In this document: positions 54,256 through 64,000 of the stretch, piece by piece | Position numbering within the stretch: position 1 is the first letter of the stretch | Layout: every line of letters begins with the position of its first letter | Assembly: GCA_963970005.1 (NCBI GenBank) | Contig: CAXAMN010026450.1 | Coordinates: 471,523 to 535,522 of the forward strand | Direction: 5' to 3' | Origin: Durusdinium trenchii | Lineage: Eukaryota > Sar > Dinophyceae > Suessiales > Symbiodiniaceae | DNA length: 64,000 nt | The notes under the pieces: generated by a model | Seen by the model: only the letters and a program-made list of their open reading frames with translations | What the model was told of the DNA's origin: nothing | Database searches by the model: none | Made by a program: the position numbers and the translations under genes

Positions 54256-57200
54256 TCATTTTGTCGATCCCGGCTCGCCTTTCTGCAGGATGTGGGAAGT
54301 GAGCCACTCCCCCGTCTCTGCGAGCTTGGAAAAGTTTAAGCCAGTCTCCACCTTAAGACGCTGCGAAACCACCAGCATACAACAAACACCAGGGTTTTCA
54401 AGAAGCTAATGCATCCCACGAGCCTGTCATGTTGGCACCATTACTTTGAAAAAAACACCAAAAAGACTTGAAGATCAAGATAGGCCAACTCCACCAGTCT
54501 CTTCTCTTCAAACTGCAGTCCCAAAGGCTTCAAGACCTTGCAGCAGTTGCAATATGTCCTCCGTTGCTGCGTTGCCACTGGCCCCTGCAGTGAGGCAAAA
54601 CATTTAGGGTCCTCTTGCCTGTAGGTTCGAGGTTAAAGGGGTTTAATTAAAGGTTAAGACATGTTAAGACTATATATATATACACAATATGTATATGTAC
54701 TGCAAATTGCTGCTATGCTGTGCTTTCATGATCGTTCATGCCTGAACTTGTGCGTTCTTCTCAACCAAGTGCCCAGCAAATCGTGGCTAGTCAGGCTATG
54801 CGCATTTTGAGAACCAAAACTTATTGCGTCGGTCCAATTGACCTGCCTGGCCTGGCCCTGCGAAGGGGCAACCACCTACTCCACCCACTGCAGCATCCAC
54901 TTTGGCCACACCAAACTGCAAAGCCTTTGAACAGGTCAGTGATTGGACTTGCCGATGCAGAACTCGACCCGGGAGCTCTTTATGTCATCAGATATAAAAC
55001 TTCCCACAAATAACGCATAGTGTCACAAAATGCAGACCTACTTACGGTGTGTGCAATTCTTGAATCCAACAGATCACTTCAAACTCTGAAGTCAGGTGCC
55101 GATAAACATAAGCACTCAACATGGCCCCCACCTGTGCGCACACGTTGTTGATCTCACTTGGTGATACACGGGGCCAATGTCATCATGTTGTCTCCAATCC
55201 GTGGCACGAAGAGACAGATTGATGAATAGAATATAGAATAGGTTGGTAACATCTCTGGATGGAAAAGGTCCCTTTGAAAGGATGAATGGACTAGCCAAGT
55301 TTGCCAAGGTGTCTGCCTGGCCGCTCTCCCGATCCCGCCGGACTAGCCGAGGCCAGAGCAGCTAAAGTATTGGCCACAGCCTCCACTAGCATCAAGTGAG
55401 GATCAGGACTTCATTGGTCGGTCTTCTCTATTTTGCTGTTTCACCACCGTGATGCTTAGGCTGAGGCAGTGCAAGGTCAAGTAGGGCTCTACTTCTCAAT
55501 AAGCTGCTGGCTGCTTCTGCCTTCTTTGTTTATGATACATCTGCCTCTAGTCTAGGACTGTATGCACGCTTCTGTTTTTGAGGCAGCCCGAAGCACAAAC
55601 ACACTCCCGGCGGTGAAACTCTATGGTCCAATGAGGAAATCCTGAGAAAAAAAACACTCGGTGGCATATGGTTAGCCAATTTGCACGCGCTCCCTGGCCA
55701 AAGAGTACGCATTTATACCCATTACCCATTCCCGCAGCCCGTCAGCAGCTAGAGATGCACGTCTCACCTCATCTCGCTCGAAGTAGGGATGGTTTAAGTA
55801 CCATTGGAGTTCAACAAGGGCCTCAAGGGGCACGTGATCTTTATCAAAGGAGAAAAGGTTGTGGAGCAATTCCTTTGCAATCAGTGTCTTCTTTACGTCT
55901 GCCCAAGTGCTGCGGGGCTTTTGCAAAAGGCATGCAGTGGCCTGGGCCACTATGACCACCGCTTGTGGTGGACGAACTAAGGCTCTCATCTCCGAGATGC
56001 CTCGCTTGTCCAACCTATCAAGACGTGCACGTGCTTCCAACAACAGTGGCTGTGCTTCGCCAAGTCCCATGGGCTCTCCAACACTCAGGTTTGCAAGGCT
56101 GTAGAACATATCACCTTTCAAATCAAAGTCCTGAGCCTCCAAAGTCTTGTACTCATCCAGATGTTTCAAGGGTTCTTGAGACGTGAAGAACTGGATAACC
56201 TGAGCTCTAGCCTCTGGGAGCTCCGTGCGCAAAGCAGTGGCCAAGTCCATATAGCTCCACTTCTCGGATGCACCTGGAAGCCTCGCCGTTACCTCTCCCG
56301 AAAGCAAAGAACGACAAGCAAGACAGGACGTAGATGTTGCGGTGGACGTTGCGGCGGGTAATTGCTTCAAAGCTTCCTGCAGGGTCTGCCGAGATTCCGG
56401 GGACAGCTCCGCGTAGGTGGAGGTGATCTCCGCTTGGGAGGCGTCGGCTACTTGCAACAGCCGGCCACTGGGAGCACTCCCCATGGCACAAAAAGGATTT
56501 TCCAAAACGCAATTCAAACAGGCCGAAGGCCTGAGCCCAGGGCCCAAGACCAAGCATTTGTGCCAACGTATGTGTGACATGATGTGACATGATGCGACAA
56601 AATGACTTGATGTCAGGGAAAGGGCAGGTCACTAATGCACCCAAAGTTTATAGTACGTGACTCTTTGCAGTGCCAACCCCGCAAACAATAGCCCAGGATC
56701 AGGGCATCAGATTCTTGCGCTCCTTTTTTGTGCCTTCTGGCGCATCTAGCTCTGCCTGCTCTCAAGCGAGCTTCAATCAATCTGAATGCCTGGCGCATAG
56801 CGGTTCACCTGAAAAATCACAGCCTCAGCTGAGTAGGAGTCCATGGGATTATCCAAATGCTTTCGACTCTGGGCGGACCACGTCTTCTATGCAGCTTGAG
56901 CGGCTTCAATGGCCTCCTTTCTGCTGCGCGTGCATCGGCTTGGTCAAGAACTCTTCGTAGTAATACTCGTGGCAATCAAGTTTGCCCTTCCTGCACAGCC
57001 ATGTCCAGGAATCATGATATGGCAGAAACTTGATGGGATGTCCTGTGCAAACAGGTGGGACAATACTATATATATATATATGTGTGTGGATAGTATTAAG
57101 CAAAAACATGTCATGTGATGTAATGCAATGACACAAACCAATCAAATTATATAATACAATACAATTTTACATTCGTATACATATATATATATACTTATAT

Positions 57201-58844
57201 TATAACTATGCTGTTCTGCTCCTCCAAGGCGGGTAGCCGATGGACTTGGGATTGGCCCAGGCGCGCAGGCAGTCGTAAAAGTCAACTAGGCACGGCATGA
57301 TCAACCTGGGTTTCCAAGGAGAAACTTCTTGTCAAAACACAGAGTAGTGACATCACAAAGGCAATCACAAACAAAAACCAATGAATAGCAACAGTGCGAA
57401 ATGGGTGCAACGCAAGGAACAACGGCTATCTGGACCACAATGGGGGCGCACGCTGGACCACTGAGCCAAAATCAGCTGCAGCATCTACAACGGTCAACTC
57501 CAAAGCAAACTCGCAAATAGTATCAAATACATTTCAAAACCTTTAAATACTGTCAACTTCCAACCACTCCAATGCCTGCCTGACCGTAGGTGTCGTGGAA
57601 ATGCACCCCCACACGGTCTATGGGAATACCGGCACCTGTGTCAAACAAGACGGGTTTCGGGGTTTCTGGCATTCTTTCAGCACAATGTCAATGTCGTAAT
57701 TGGGCAGTTTTCAATAAAAACAATGCAAACGTTCAGGACTCTGCACTGCCTTCCACGGCCTCCAACACCTGGAAGTTCCAATAGACTTGGTGAGTTCAAT
57801 CCATGCCAAGGAAATTCTTGACCAGGTACAATTCTCTATATTGTTCTATATCTACATATTCCTAAAAAGCAGCTGCTAGCGGGGCCTTCCGCACGGATGC
57901 CGCGGTGCCCGTGCCAATGGTGTCACAAATCACCACCTCTTGGCAGCCACCCTGAAGAAAACACGTGCAAATGTGATGAACGTAACAAACATTGGGCTCA
58001 GCATGATTCAGGTTCGCGATGTTCATAGCACTCATCAGAATTGTATAGCCTGTATGACCTTCAAGCCTCCAACTCTTTGAATATGGAAAAGCATGGAAGA
58101 ACAAGCATGATAGTAGACTGTAACAGAAAAGATCGGCCTCCAACAAGCGGCTCGCCACCTGGACACACGAGGTTCGCAAGGGCATATCAATTACTGGTGC
58201 TGCTCTCGAGTGTCCTTTGATGCCAACGGCATGGTCTTGGCACGGAGTTCTTGGGATGTGGCCCAAAGGTGCGAAGCTTGATTCGCGAGCTATGCCATAG
58301 CCAAGTGACCAAAAGCCCAAATATCTCTGATATTATAAAGGGCCCACACCAGCCTAATTAGGACCTCCACAGGACATGCCATGGCCAAGAACCACACCCA
58401 GAACATCCACAGAATGATGAGTCCATAATTCCAAATCTATCTCACTGATTCTCACTGCGTCTCTCTCCCCAAATATTCAACAATTCGATCATCGAGAAAC
58501 AATTTCATCATGAGATGTTGAGGGAAAGCTGCTCATGCTGGCTTCAGCCCCTGCAACTATAACACTTCATAATCTCAGCATGCCACTCATGCGGAGGTTG
58601 ATGCATGGACAGGTGTCCATGGTTATGGCTTGGACAAGCAGATCCGGCCAGGCCAGCCGCGCCTGTGCCACACGCTGTGCTGGAACTTCGCCTTCATAGG
58701 GGCAGCCCAAGCCTCAAAAGCATGCCACTCAGCGATCGATCACATGGTCGAGCTATTCACTGAGGTCGGCACACACAGAGATTGCAGCCCTTACATGGCA
58801 CTGTGAAGCAGCGGCTACTTGCAGTGCCACCTCAAGCACTGAAA
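54256..58844 (-). CDS. HMGCL: Hydroxymethylglutaryl-CoA lyase, split gene, N-terminal exons not found
   Basis: The enzyme cleaves HMG-CoA to acetyl-CoA and acetoacetate (leucine breakdown, ketogenesis; usually mitochondrial or peroxisomal). Exons in transcript order: 58773-58844 (HVRAAISV), 58663-58712 (LGCPYEGEVPAQRVAQ), 57886-57951 (CQEVVICDTIGTGTAASV), 57750-57768 (VLEAVE), 57580-57635 (IPIDRVGVHFHDTYGQ), 55348-55380 (AVANTLAALAS), 54857-54915 (KVDAAVGGVGGCPFA), 54529 to about 54584 (ASGNAATEDILQLL) and 54256-54351 (VETGLNFSKLAETGEW, stop at 54256). Almost all joins keep phase exactly. The metal-binding His-x-His (HFHDTYGQ) and the catalytic Cys loop (GGCPFA) of the family are present. The first third, with the RDGLQNE motif, should lie right of 58.85 kb but was not recognised. 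A small exon may also be missing between 58663 and 57951. Confidence 0.92.
55672..56484 (-). CDS. N-myristoylation-type protein with dynein-stalk-like region, inside the HMGCL intron
   Basis: An open frame runs from 56580 to 55672. I choose the ATG at 56484, because it gives MGSAPSGR, a fit to the Met-Gly-x-x-x-Ser myristoylation consensus common at dinoflagellate N-termini. The first 100 residues are helical (AEITSTYAELSPESRQTL). The last 110 (RALVRPPQAVVIVAQATA, NLFSFDKDHVPLEALVEL, ASLAADGLREWVMG) resemble the microtubule-binding stalk segment of dynein heavy chains (PP..V..V, F-D-K-D, AA..L..WV). No AAA module is present, so it is not a dynein motor. The frame could be cut short: a GC donor may follow WVMGIN. 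It lies wholly inside an HMGCL intron on the same strand. Confidence 0.6.
   Translation of the reverse strand: MGSAPSGRLLQVADASQAEITSTYAELSPESRQTLQEALKQLPAATSTATSTSCLACRSLLSGEVTARLPGASEKWSYMDLATALRTELPEARAQVIQFFTSQEPLKHLDEYKTLEAQDFDLKGDMFYSLANLSVGEPMGLGEAQPLLLEARARLDRLDKRGISEMRALVRPPQAVVIVAQATACLLQKPRSTWADVKKTLIAKELLHNLFSFDKDHVPLEALVELQWYLNHPYFERDEVRRASLAADGLREWVMGINAYSLARERVQIG
56906..57305 (-). CDS. Last two exons of an unrecognised gene, inside the HMGCL intron
   Basis: 57220-57305 (about) reads MPCLVDFYDCLRAWANPK ... GYPPWRS after an AG acceptor. 56906-57042 reads PYHDSWTWLCRKGKLDCHEY ... KPMHAQQKGGH and ends in TGA. The residue composition (Trp, Tyr, Cys-rich, no low complexity) argues for real coding sequence, but I know no family. 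Upstream exons were not found between 57.3 and 57.58 kb. Confidence 0.5.
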
Positions 58845-61235
58845 CTGCGATGCCAGTGCAAAGCACTGCTTCACCGCCAGGATTTATACAATGGGACAGG
58901 GCGGCCAAGGCTCTAAATGAATTAAACCATCCTCTTGCTTGCTTTAGCAATGCAACCACGTGAGCAAGGAGGCAAATCCAACAAGCTGCTCATGACATCT
59001 GTCTGACAACTGCCCAATACTCGTTCAACGACGCTTATGTGGGCTGCTGACTGCGGCACGTTCCAGGTTCTCTTCTACCGTGCAGTTCCTCAGGCTGAAA
59101 CCAGTATCAAAGGCTCACTTCATGCTAACTAATCGATTACTTAGGTTCACTCAAGTTTCATGAGGTTAAAAGTGGTGAACATGTCCGCGCACTTCAGAAC
59201 CTCAACAACTATATAACTATGTATATGGCATTTGTATATAAATGCCGCGTATATTCTTAATATATCCCCTGTGGAGTTACCGGTGTACCTTGAGATTTGA
59301 GCTGTGCTGGAAACCTTGATGGATTGAAAGGTCGTATGGGAAGTCTTACGCTGAGACTTACGCTTTCCTTGCGCGCGCACAGTTTTAGCTTACGCGGCTG
59401 GTTTGTGGTAGAAAGGGCTTATGCCAGGCTTACGCCACAGCAATGCACTCAAACTTCCACACCGTGACACCCCTCCAAGAGAAAAGCTTAGGCGACGTTT
59501 GAAAGACCATCCAGGTTGTCGATGATTCGGTTGCACTGCTTCACTTGCAGTTGTGAAAAAGGACGTTGTTTTGGTGCCATGAGTGGGCAACTGATTAGAA
59601 ATCGAAGTTGTCTTTAAGCGGTGCTTGCGTGGACCTTACGCCAAAAATCACTCCATACTCCATTGTCAGTGCTCTGGAGGTGGTGTGAACTTAAAAGTCC
59701 GCACAAATCTACTTCAACACTTGCCTGTAGTCGTGAAGTGACCGTAGACACGGCACGGCTGCGGAAAGATGTGCCAGCAAGGTATCTCTAAGAACACAAA
59801 AAGAACAGCAAAAACACATTACGCAACGTGTTATGTTGAAAAAAACCCTTACGCAACCTTACGCAGCAGACTTTGCTTACGCCAACCCTCCTTATGACCA
59901 AGCCCTTGACAAAAATGTAAAGAGAGGTTTACGGCGTGGCTCAATTGATTTTATAGCATTTTATAGTTATAAAACGAAAAAACAGACTCCGAAGTGTGTG
60001 TCAGGGTATGGGTGTTCATCATCATGAAAAGTTGATAGGAAAAGTTGAAAATCAATGATGCATAGCCAAGATTTGTCTTGATTCTATAGAGAACTGTGGG
60101 GACATATGAAGGTTGCAATTGATTTTATAAAGATATTTAAATTTAATAACTGTGGCCCAAGAAGTTGGTTTTGATTTTCTAGACCTGACCTCACAGCACA
60201 CCATCCACTCTAAAATAAGTTCTCAACATTCTACTACTCCAGATTCCAGATGCTTTCTATAGAATCACATGTTAGGACCTCTATAACATCTGGTGACATG
60301 ACATGCCCTCTCTATAGAATCAAATGTTGGCACCCACTTTGAGAGAACAAACTGATTTTTTTGGACCCCATGTTTGAAATGTGGTGGTTTTTCAGATGGG
60401 TTGATGGTTGATTCTAGAAGAAAATTGTCTATAAAATCTGAGGGTCATTTTGAGCTCGAGCTCCCAGATTCTATAGAGGATACCCCGCAAAGAATCATGA
60501 TATGGTATATATTTAATATCACAAATGCTTTATTGCATGGTTTGTGTCTTTGTGATTGGCCTGGTGCTCTTCGTGACGATAAAAGAATCATGACGATAAA
60601 GGAAACTTTGACACAGGACGCGGGAAGCCGTAGGAATCATAAATACAAATCCTCAGCTTTTTATGGTGTGTGCAGGCTTAAGAAGCTGAACGAGCCCAAA
60701 CCGATGAATCAAGTTGCGTATTCTTTTTGGCGAAGGTGTCGCTGGCAGCAGCTAGGAGCGTCACCTGGCTTTGCGTGGGAGCCGGGCTTCCAGATCTTAA
60801 GAAGGATCCTTCCTACAGCTACCCAACCTACCAAGAGTGCCTGACAGAGTTAGCCCCAAAATCTTAACACATTTACTTAAAAATTCCCAGGCTGGCTACT
60901 GGCTACACTCTTGCAAAGATTTGCACTAGCAGTTGCATCTACATAATCTTATCTCAAAGGGTCTCAACTTGGGACACTATTTAATTCCGTACATGACCGC
61001 ATCTCGAATTTCATGTGCCTCCCAACAAACACACCTCTGATCCAGAATGGACGGGCACTTCACTTCCTTTCTAGGGCGGGCCCCTTAGACAAGGGTACAT
61101 GGCTCATTTTGAAACCTAGAAACGGCTCATTTTGGAACCTGGCCCATTTTGGAACCCGGACGAAAAGAAAACTCTCCGGGACTGCAGCGTGAGACCAACT
61201 TCGCGGCTCATTTTGGAACACACATCATTCGGTAG
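58845..61235. other. Region without recognised gene
   Basis: No coding family was recognised on either strand. The missing N-terminal exons of HMGCL should lie here. A 156-codon + frame at 60374-60844 has no motif. The phrase TCTATAGAATCA(A/C)ATGTT recurs near 60.25 and 60.31 kb, and the word CTTACGC recurs between 59.34 and 59.88 kb. Confidence 0.4.
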
Positions 61236-61486
61236 TGCTTCGAAGGTAGCATTTGCTAGTGAAAATGAGTGTTTCGTACGAGACTTCCTCCAAAAGTGAG
61301 CCACGGAAGTCTCCACAACGAGCGTATCGTACGAGACTTCCTCCAAAAGTGAGCCGCGGAAGTTTCCAGAACATTCCAGAACGAGCGTTTTGCGCGAGAC
61401 TTCCTTCAAAAGTGAGCCGCGGAAGTCTCCAGAACGAGCGTTTTGTACGAGACTTCCTTCAAAAGTGAGCCGCGCAAGTCGAGAGA

Positions 61487-61519
<33 letters not shown>

Positions 61520-61715
61520 CGAGCGCGTTTCGCACGAGACTTCTTTCCAAGGGGAGCCGCGGAAGTCTCCAGAACGAGCGTTTTGTGCCAGACTTCCTTC
61601 AAAAGTGAGCCGCGGAAGTCTCCAGAAGGAGCGTTTTGTGCGAGACTTCCTTCAAAAGTGAGCAGAACGAGCGTTTTGTACGAGACTTCCTTCAAAAGTG
61701 AGCCGCGCAAGTCTA

Positions 61716-61746
<31 letters not shown>

Positions 61747-61972
61747 CGCGTTTCGCACGAGACTTCTGTCCAAGGGGAGCCGCGGAAGTCTCCAGAACGA
61801 GCGTATCGTACGAGACTTCCTCTAAAAGTGAGCCGCGGAAGTCTCCAGAACGAGCGCTTTGTGCGAGACGTCTTTCCAAAGTGAGCCGCGGAAGTCTCCA
61901 GAACGAGCGTTTTGTGCGAGACTTCCTTCAAAAGTGAGCTGCGGAAGTCTCCAGAACGAGCGTTTTGTACCA
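61236..61972. repeat. 53-bp minisatellite with two (GA)n insertions
   Basis: The unit is (GAGCGTTTTGTGCGAGACTT + CCTTCAAAAGTGAGCCGCGG + AAGTCTCCAGAAC). AGAC positions at 61281, 61334, 61397, 61450, 61537, 61590, 61643, 61683, 61760, 61813, 61866 and 61919 show a 53-bp step in most cases. Longer steps occur where a 10-bp duplication or (GA)n tracts (about 61482-61520 and 61714-61746) intervene, and one 40-bp step is a shortened unit. About 12-13 units in all. Confidence 0.93.
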
Positions 61973-62239
61973 CGCATTATCATATATGACACGCACGATC
62001 CTCGCAGAGGGTCGATCCAGGTCAAACGCGTCAAACGCGATCGACGTTTCACTAGACGTTTCAACACTTGGCACGCGCGATCCTCGTAGAGGGTCATGTT
62101 ACGTGAGCTCCGGCCGGACCTGCCCGCCGCCGTAAGAGTATAGAAGACACTTATAAAGAAGTGGTTGTCGTAGGTGAGATTAAGTGGGTGTTTTTGGTAG
62201 GTGTTTCAACACCTACATATCTACAACTGTATCTCTACA

Positions 62240-63475
62240 CCTGCAAAACCCACAGCTATTAGGGTGTCTTAGGGTCGGATAAGCCTGCACTTCTTTAGGG
62301 TCTCTTTTGGTTTTGCTTCGGGCTTCGGCTTTACGGTTTCTTTGGTCTTAGCTTCGGGCTTCACTTCTTCAGGATGTCTTTGGGTTTGACTCAGGGCTTC
62401 ACTTCTTGAGGATCTGTTTTGTTTTGCTTAGGGTTTCGCTCCTTTAGGTTTTCTTTTGCTTCTTTAGGATGTTTCTGTGCTGGAATTAGGCCTTCACGTG
62501 AGGGCTCCTTTAGGATGTCTTGGGTTTCACTTAGGGCTTCGCTTCTTTAGGGTTGCTGGCTGGTTTGCCATAGGACTTTGCTGTTTTAGGATGTCTTTGG
62601 TTGTGACTTAGAGCTTTACTTCTTGAGGGTCTCTTTTGGCCTGCCTTATCGCTTCACTTCTTTAGGATGTCTTTGGCACAAATTCAACAGCATCTCTTGC
62701 TCAACATATTGTGCTTTGTGCACATGGTCGTGGTAATTACGTGCTTTGGCGAAGCTGGGTTTGGTTTTGCTCAGGGCTTTGCTCTTTTAGGGTTTCGTTT
62801 GGTTTGCCTTAGGGGCTTGCTTCTTTAAGATGTTTTTGGGTTGGCATTAGGGCTTCAGTGGAGAGGGGCTTAGGGCTTCACTTCTTTAGTCTTTTTTCTT
62901 TTGCTTCAGGCTTCACTCCTTTAGGGTTTCATGTGGTTGGGCTTCCGGCTTTGCGTCTCTAGGATGTCTTTGGGTCGAATAAGCCTTTACTTCTTTGTGG
63001 TCTCTTTTGGTTTTGCTTCGGGCCTCGCTCCTTTAGGGTTTCTTTGGTCTTAGCTTAGGGCTTCACTTCTTGAGGATGTCTTTGGATTTGACTCAGGGCT
63101 TCACTTCTTGAGGATCTGTTTTTTTTGCTTAGGGTTTCGATCCTTTAGGTTTTCTTTTGCTTCTTTAGGATGTCTTTGGGTTGGACTTAGGCCTTCACGT
63201 GAGGGCTCCTTTGGGATGTCTTGGGTTTCACTTAGGGCTTCACTTCTTCAGGGGGGTTGGTTTGCCTTAGGGCTTTGCTCTTTAGGATGTCTTTCGGTTT
63301 CACTGAGGGCTTCAGTTCTTTAGGATGTCTGTGGGTTTGACTCAAGGCTTCACTTCTTTAGGGTTTGGTTTGGTTTTGCTTGGGGTCTCGCTCCTGTAGG
63401 GCCACGGTTTCTTTTGGCTTGGCTTAGGGCCTTGCCTCTTTAGGATGTCTGTGGGTTAGACTTAGGCCTTCACCA
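62240..63475. repeat. Degenerate tandem repeat rich in TTTAGG(G) and GGCTTCACTTCTT
   Basis: Dozens of imperfect units of about 25-50 bp such as GGGCTTCACTTCTTTAGGAT followed by GTCTTTGGG run through this stretch. TTTAGGG, the plant-type telomere word also reported for dinoflagellates, is frequent but never in uninterrupted tandem. It is therefore an internal repeat and not a telomere. Confidence 0.8.
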
Positions 63476-63499
63476 CCGCCCCCTCAAAAAAAGAACGCT

Positions 63500-64000
63500 T
63501 CTCAGAAACCAGTCCCCAGAAACCACTTCCCAGAAACCAGTCACCAGAAACCAGTCTCCAGAAACCACTTCCCAGAAACCACTTCCCACAAACCACTTCC
63601 CAAAAACCACTGCCCAGAAACCACTTCCCAGAAACCACTTCCCAGAAACCACACCACTTCCCAGCAACCACTTCCCAGAAACCACCCCCCGAAACCACTT
63701 CCCAGAAACCAGCCCCCAGAAACCACTTCCCAGAAACCACTTCCCAGAAACCAGCCCCCAGAAACCACTTCCCAGAAACCACTTCCCAGAAACCAGCCCC
63801 CAGAAACCACTTCCGAGAAACCAGCCCCCAGAAACCACTTCCCAGAAACCAGCCCCCAGAAACCACTCCCCAGAAACCACTCCCCAGAAACCACTTCCCG
63901 GAAACCACTTCCCGGAAGCCACTTCCCAGAAACCACTTCCCAGAAACCACTTGCCAGAAACCACTTCCCAGAAACCACTTCCCAGAAACCACTTCCCAGA
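63500..64000. repeat. 14-bp minisatellite (CCCAGAAACCACTT)n running off the window
   Basis: About 35 copies of a 14-bp unit, with variants CCAGCC and CCGGAAACC, start near 63500 and continue to the last base. Because 14 is not a multiple of three and the unit lacks stop codons on the minus strand, three overlapping minus frames stay open. They encode Gly/Trp/Phe/Ser repeats and are not genes. Confidence 0.95.

Noticed and set aside
60374-60844. 156-codon + frame
   Set aside because: No motif, mixed composition, opposite strand to all recognised genes; length is possible by chance.
61253-61973. Many 70-100 codon frames on both strands
   Set aside because: All come from the 53-bp repeat and the (GA)n tracts.
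62240-63475. Telomere
   Set aside because: TTTAGGG words are never in uninterrupted tandem and the array is followed by another minisatellite.
63462-63992. Three long overlapping minus-strand frames
   Set aside because: They are translations of the 14-bp minisatellite in three frames (Gly/Trp/Phe/Ser repeats) and carry no gene signal.
63500-64000. CRISPR-like regular repeat
   Set aside because: The units are contiguous 14-mers without spacers, in a eukaryotic genome.
1-64000. Dinoflagellate spliced-leader relic, tRNA and rRNA genes
   Set aside because: I looked for the CCATTTTGGCTCAAG-type leader end and for tRNA-like arms and saw no convincing match; stretches such as GGCTCATTTTGG near 61.1 kb match only partly.

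Overview
The window reads as nuclear DNA of a dinoflagellate, most likely of the Symbiodinium/Suessiales type. Three split genes can be followed on the minus strand. By my reading their introns start mostly with GC (about 21 of 30), some with GT (5) or GA (4), and all end in AG, usually followed by G. All recognisable host genes lie on one strand, two Ty1/copia-type retroelements resemble dinoflagellate ones, and minisatellites are abundant. No spliced-leader relic, tRNA or rRNA was seen.

Layout. 1-6252 (+): a decayed copia-like element (A), cut by the left edge, with its polyprotein split over five frames and a broken reverse-transcriptase active site. 6717-20175 (-): a CaiB/BaiF-type CoA-transferase gene whose 3' end lies beyond element A. 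Its 8.5-kb intron (8836-17316) holds exon-like blocks of an unrecognised gene on the same strand. 21307-32095 (-): an HLTF/RAD5-type gene (HIRAN, SNF2 ATPase, RING, C-terminal helicase), with a MITE-like element in one intron. 32096-35086: no gene recognised. 35092-52504 (-): element B, a complete 17.4-kb LTR retroelement with identical 160-bp LTRs and a 5-bp target duplication. 54256-58844 (-): hydroxymethylglutaryl-CoA lyase, whose intron 55381-57579 contains an N-myristoylation-type ORF with a dynein-stalk-like region and the last two exons of another gene. 61236-64000: minisatellites and degenerate repeats.

Element B is the most unusual object. Besides Gag, protease, integrase, reverse transcriptase and RNase H it carries about 9 kb of further coding sequence. 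This includes a methyltransferase-fold-like domain that is also present, at a different position, in element A; a CCHC knuckle protein; and a KptA/Tpt1 (RNA 2'-phosphotransferase)-like domain. Its last two ORF junctions both end in CCC followed by a stop codon, and in both the downstream ORF is in the +1 frame. This resembles antizyme-type +1 frameshift sites. The identical LTRs and intact target duplication indicate a recent insertion.

Exon boundaries come from reading-frame continuity and family motifs by eye. Where a number is given with 'about', the splice site was not resolved.
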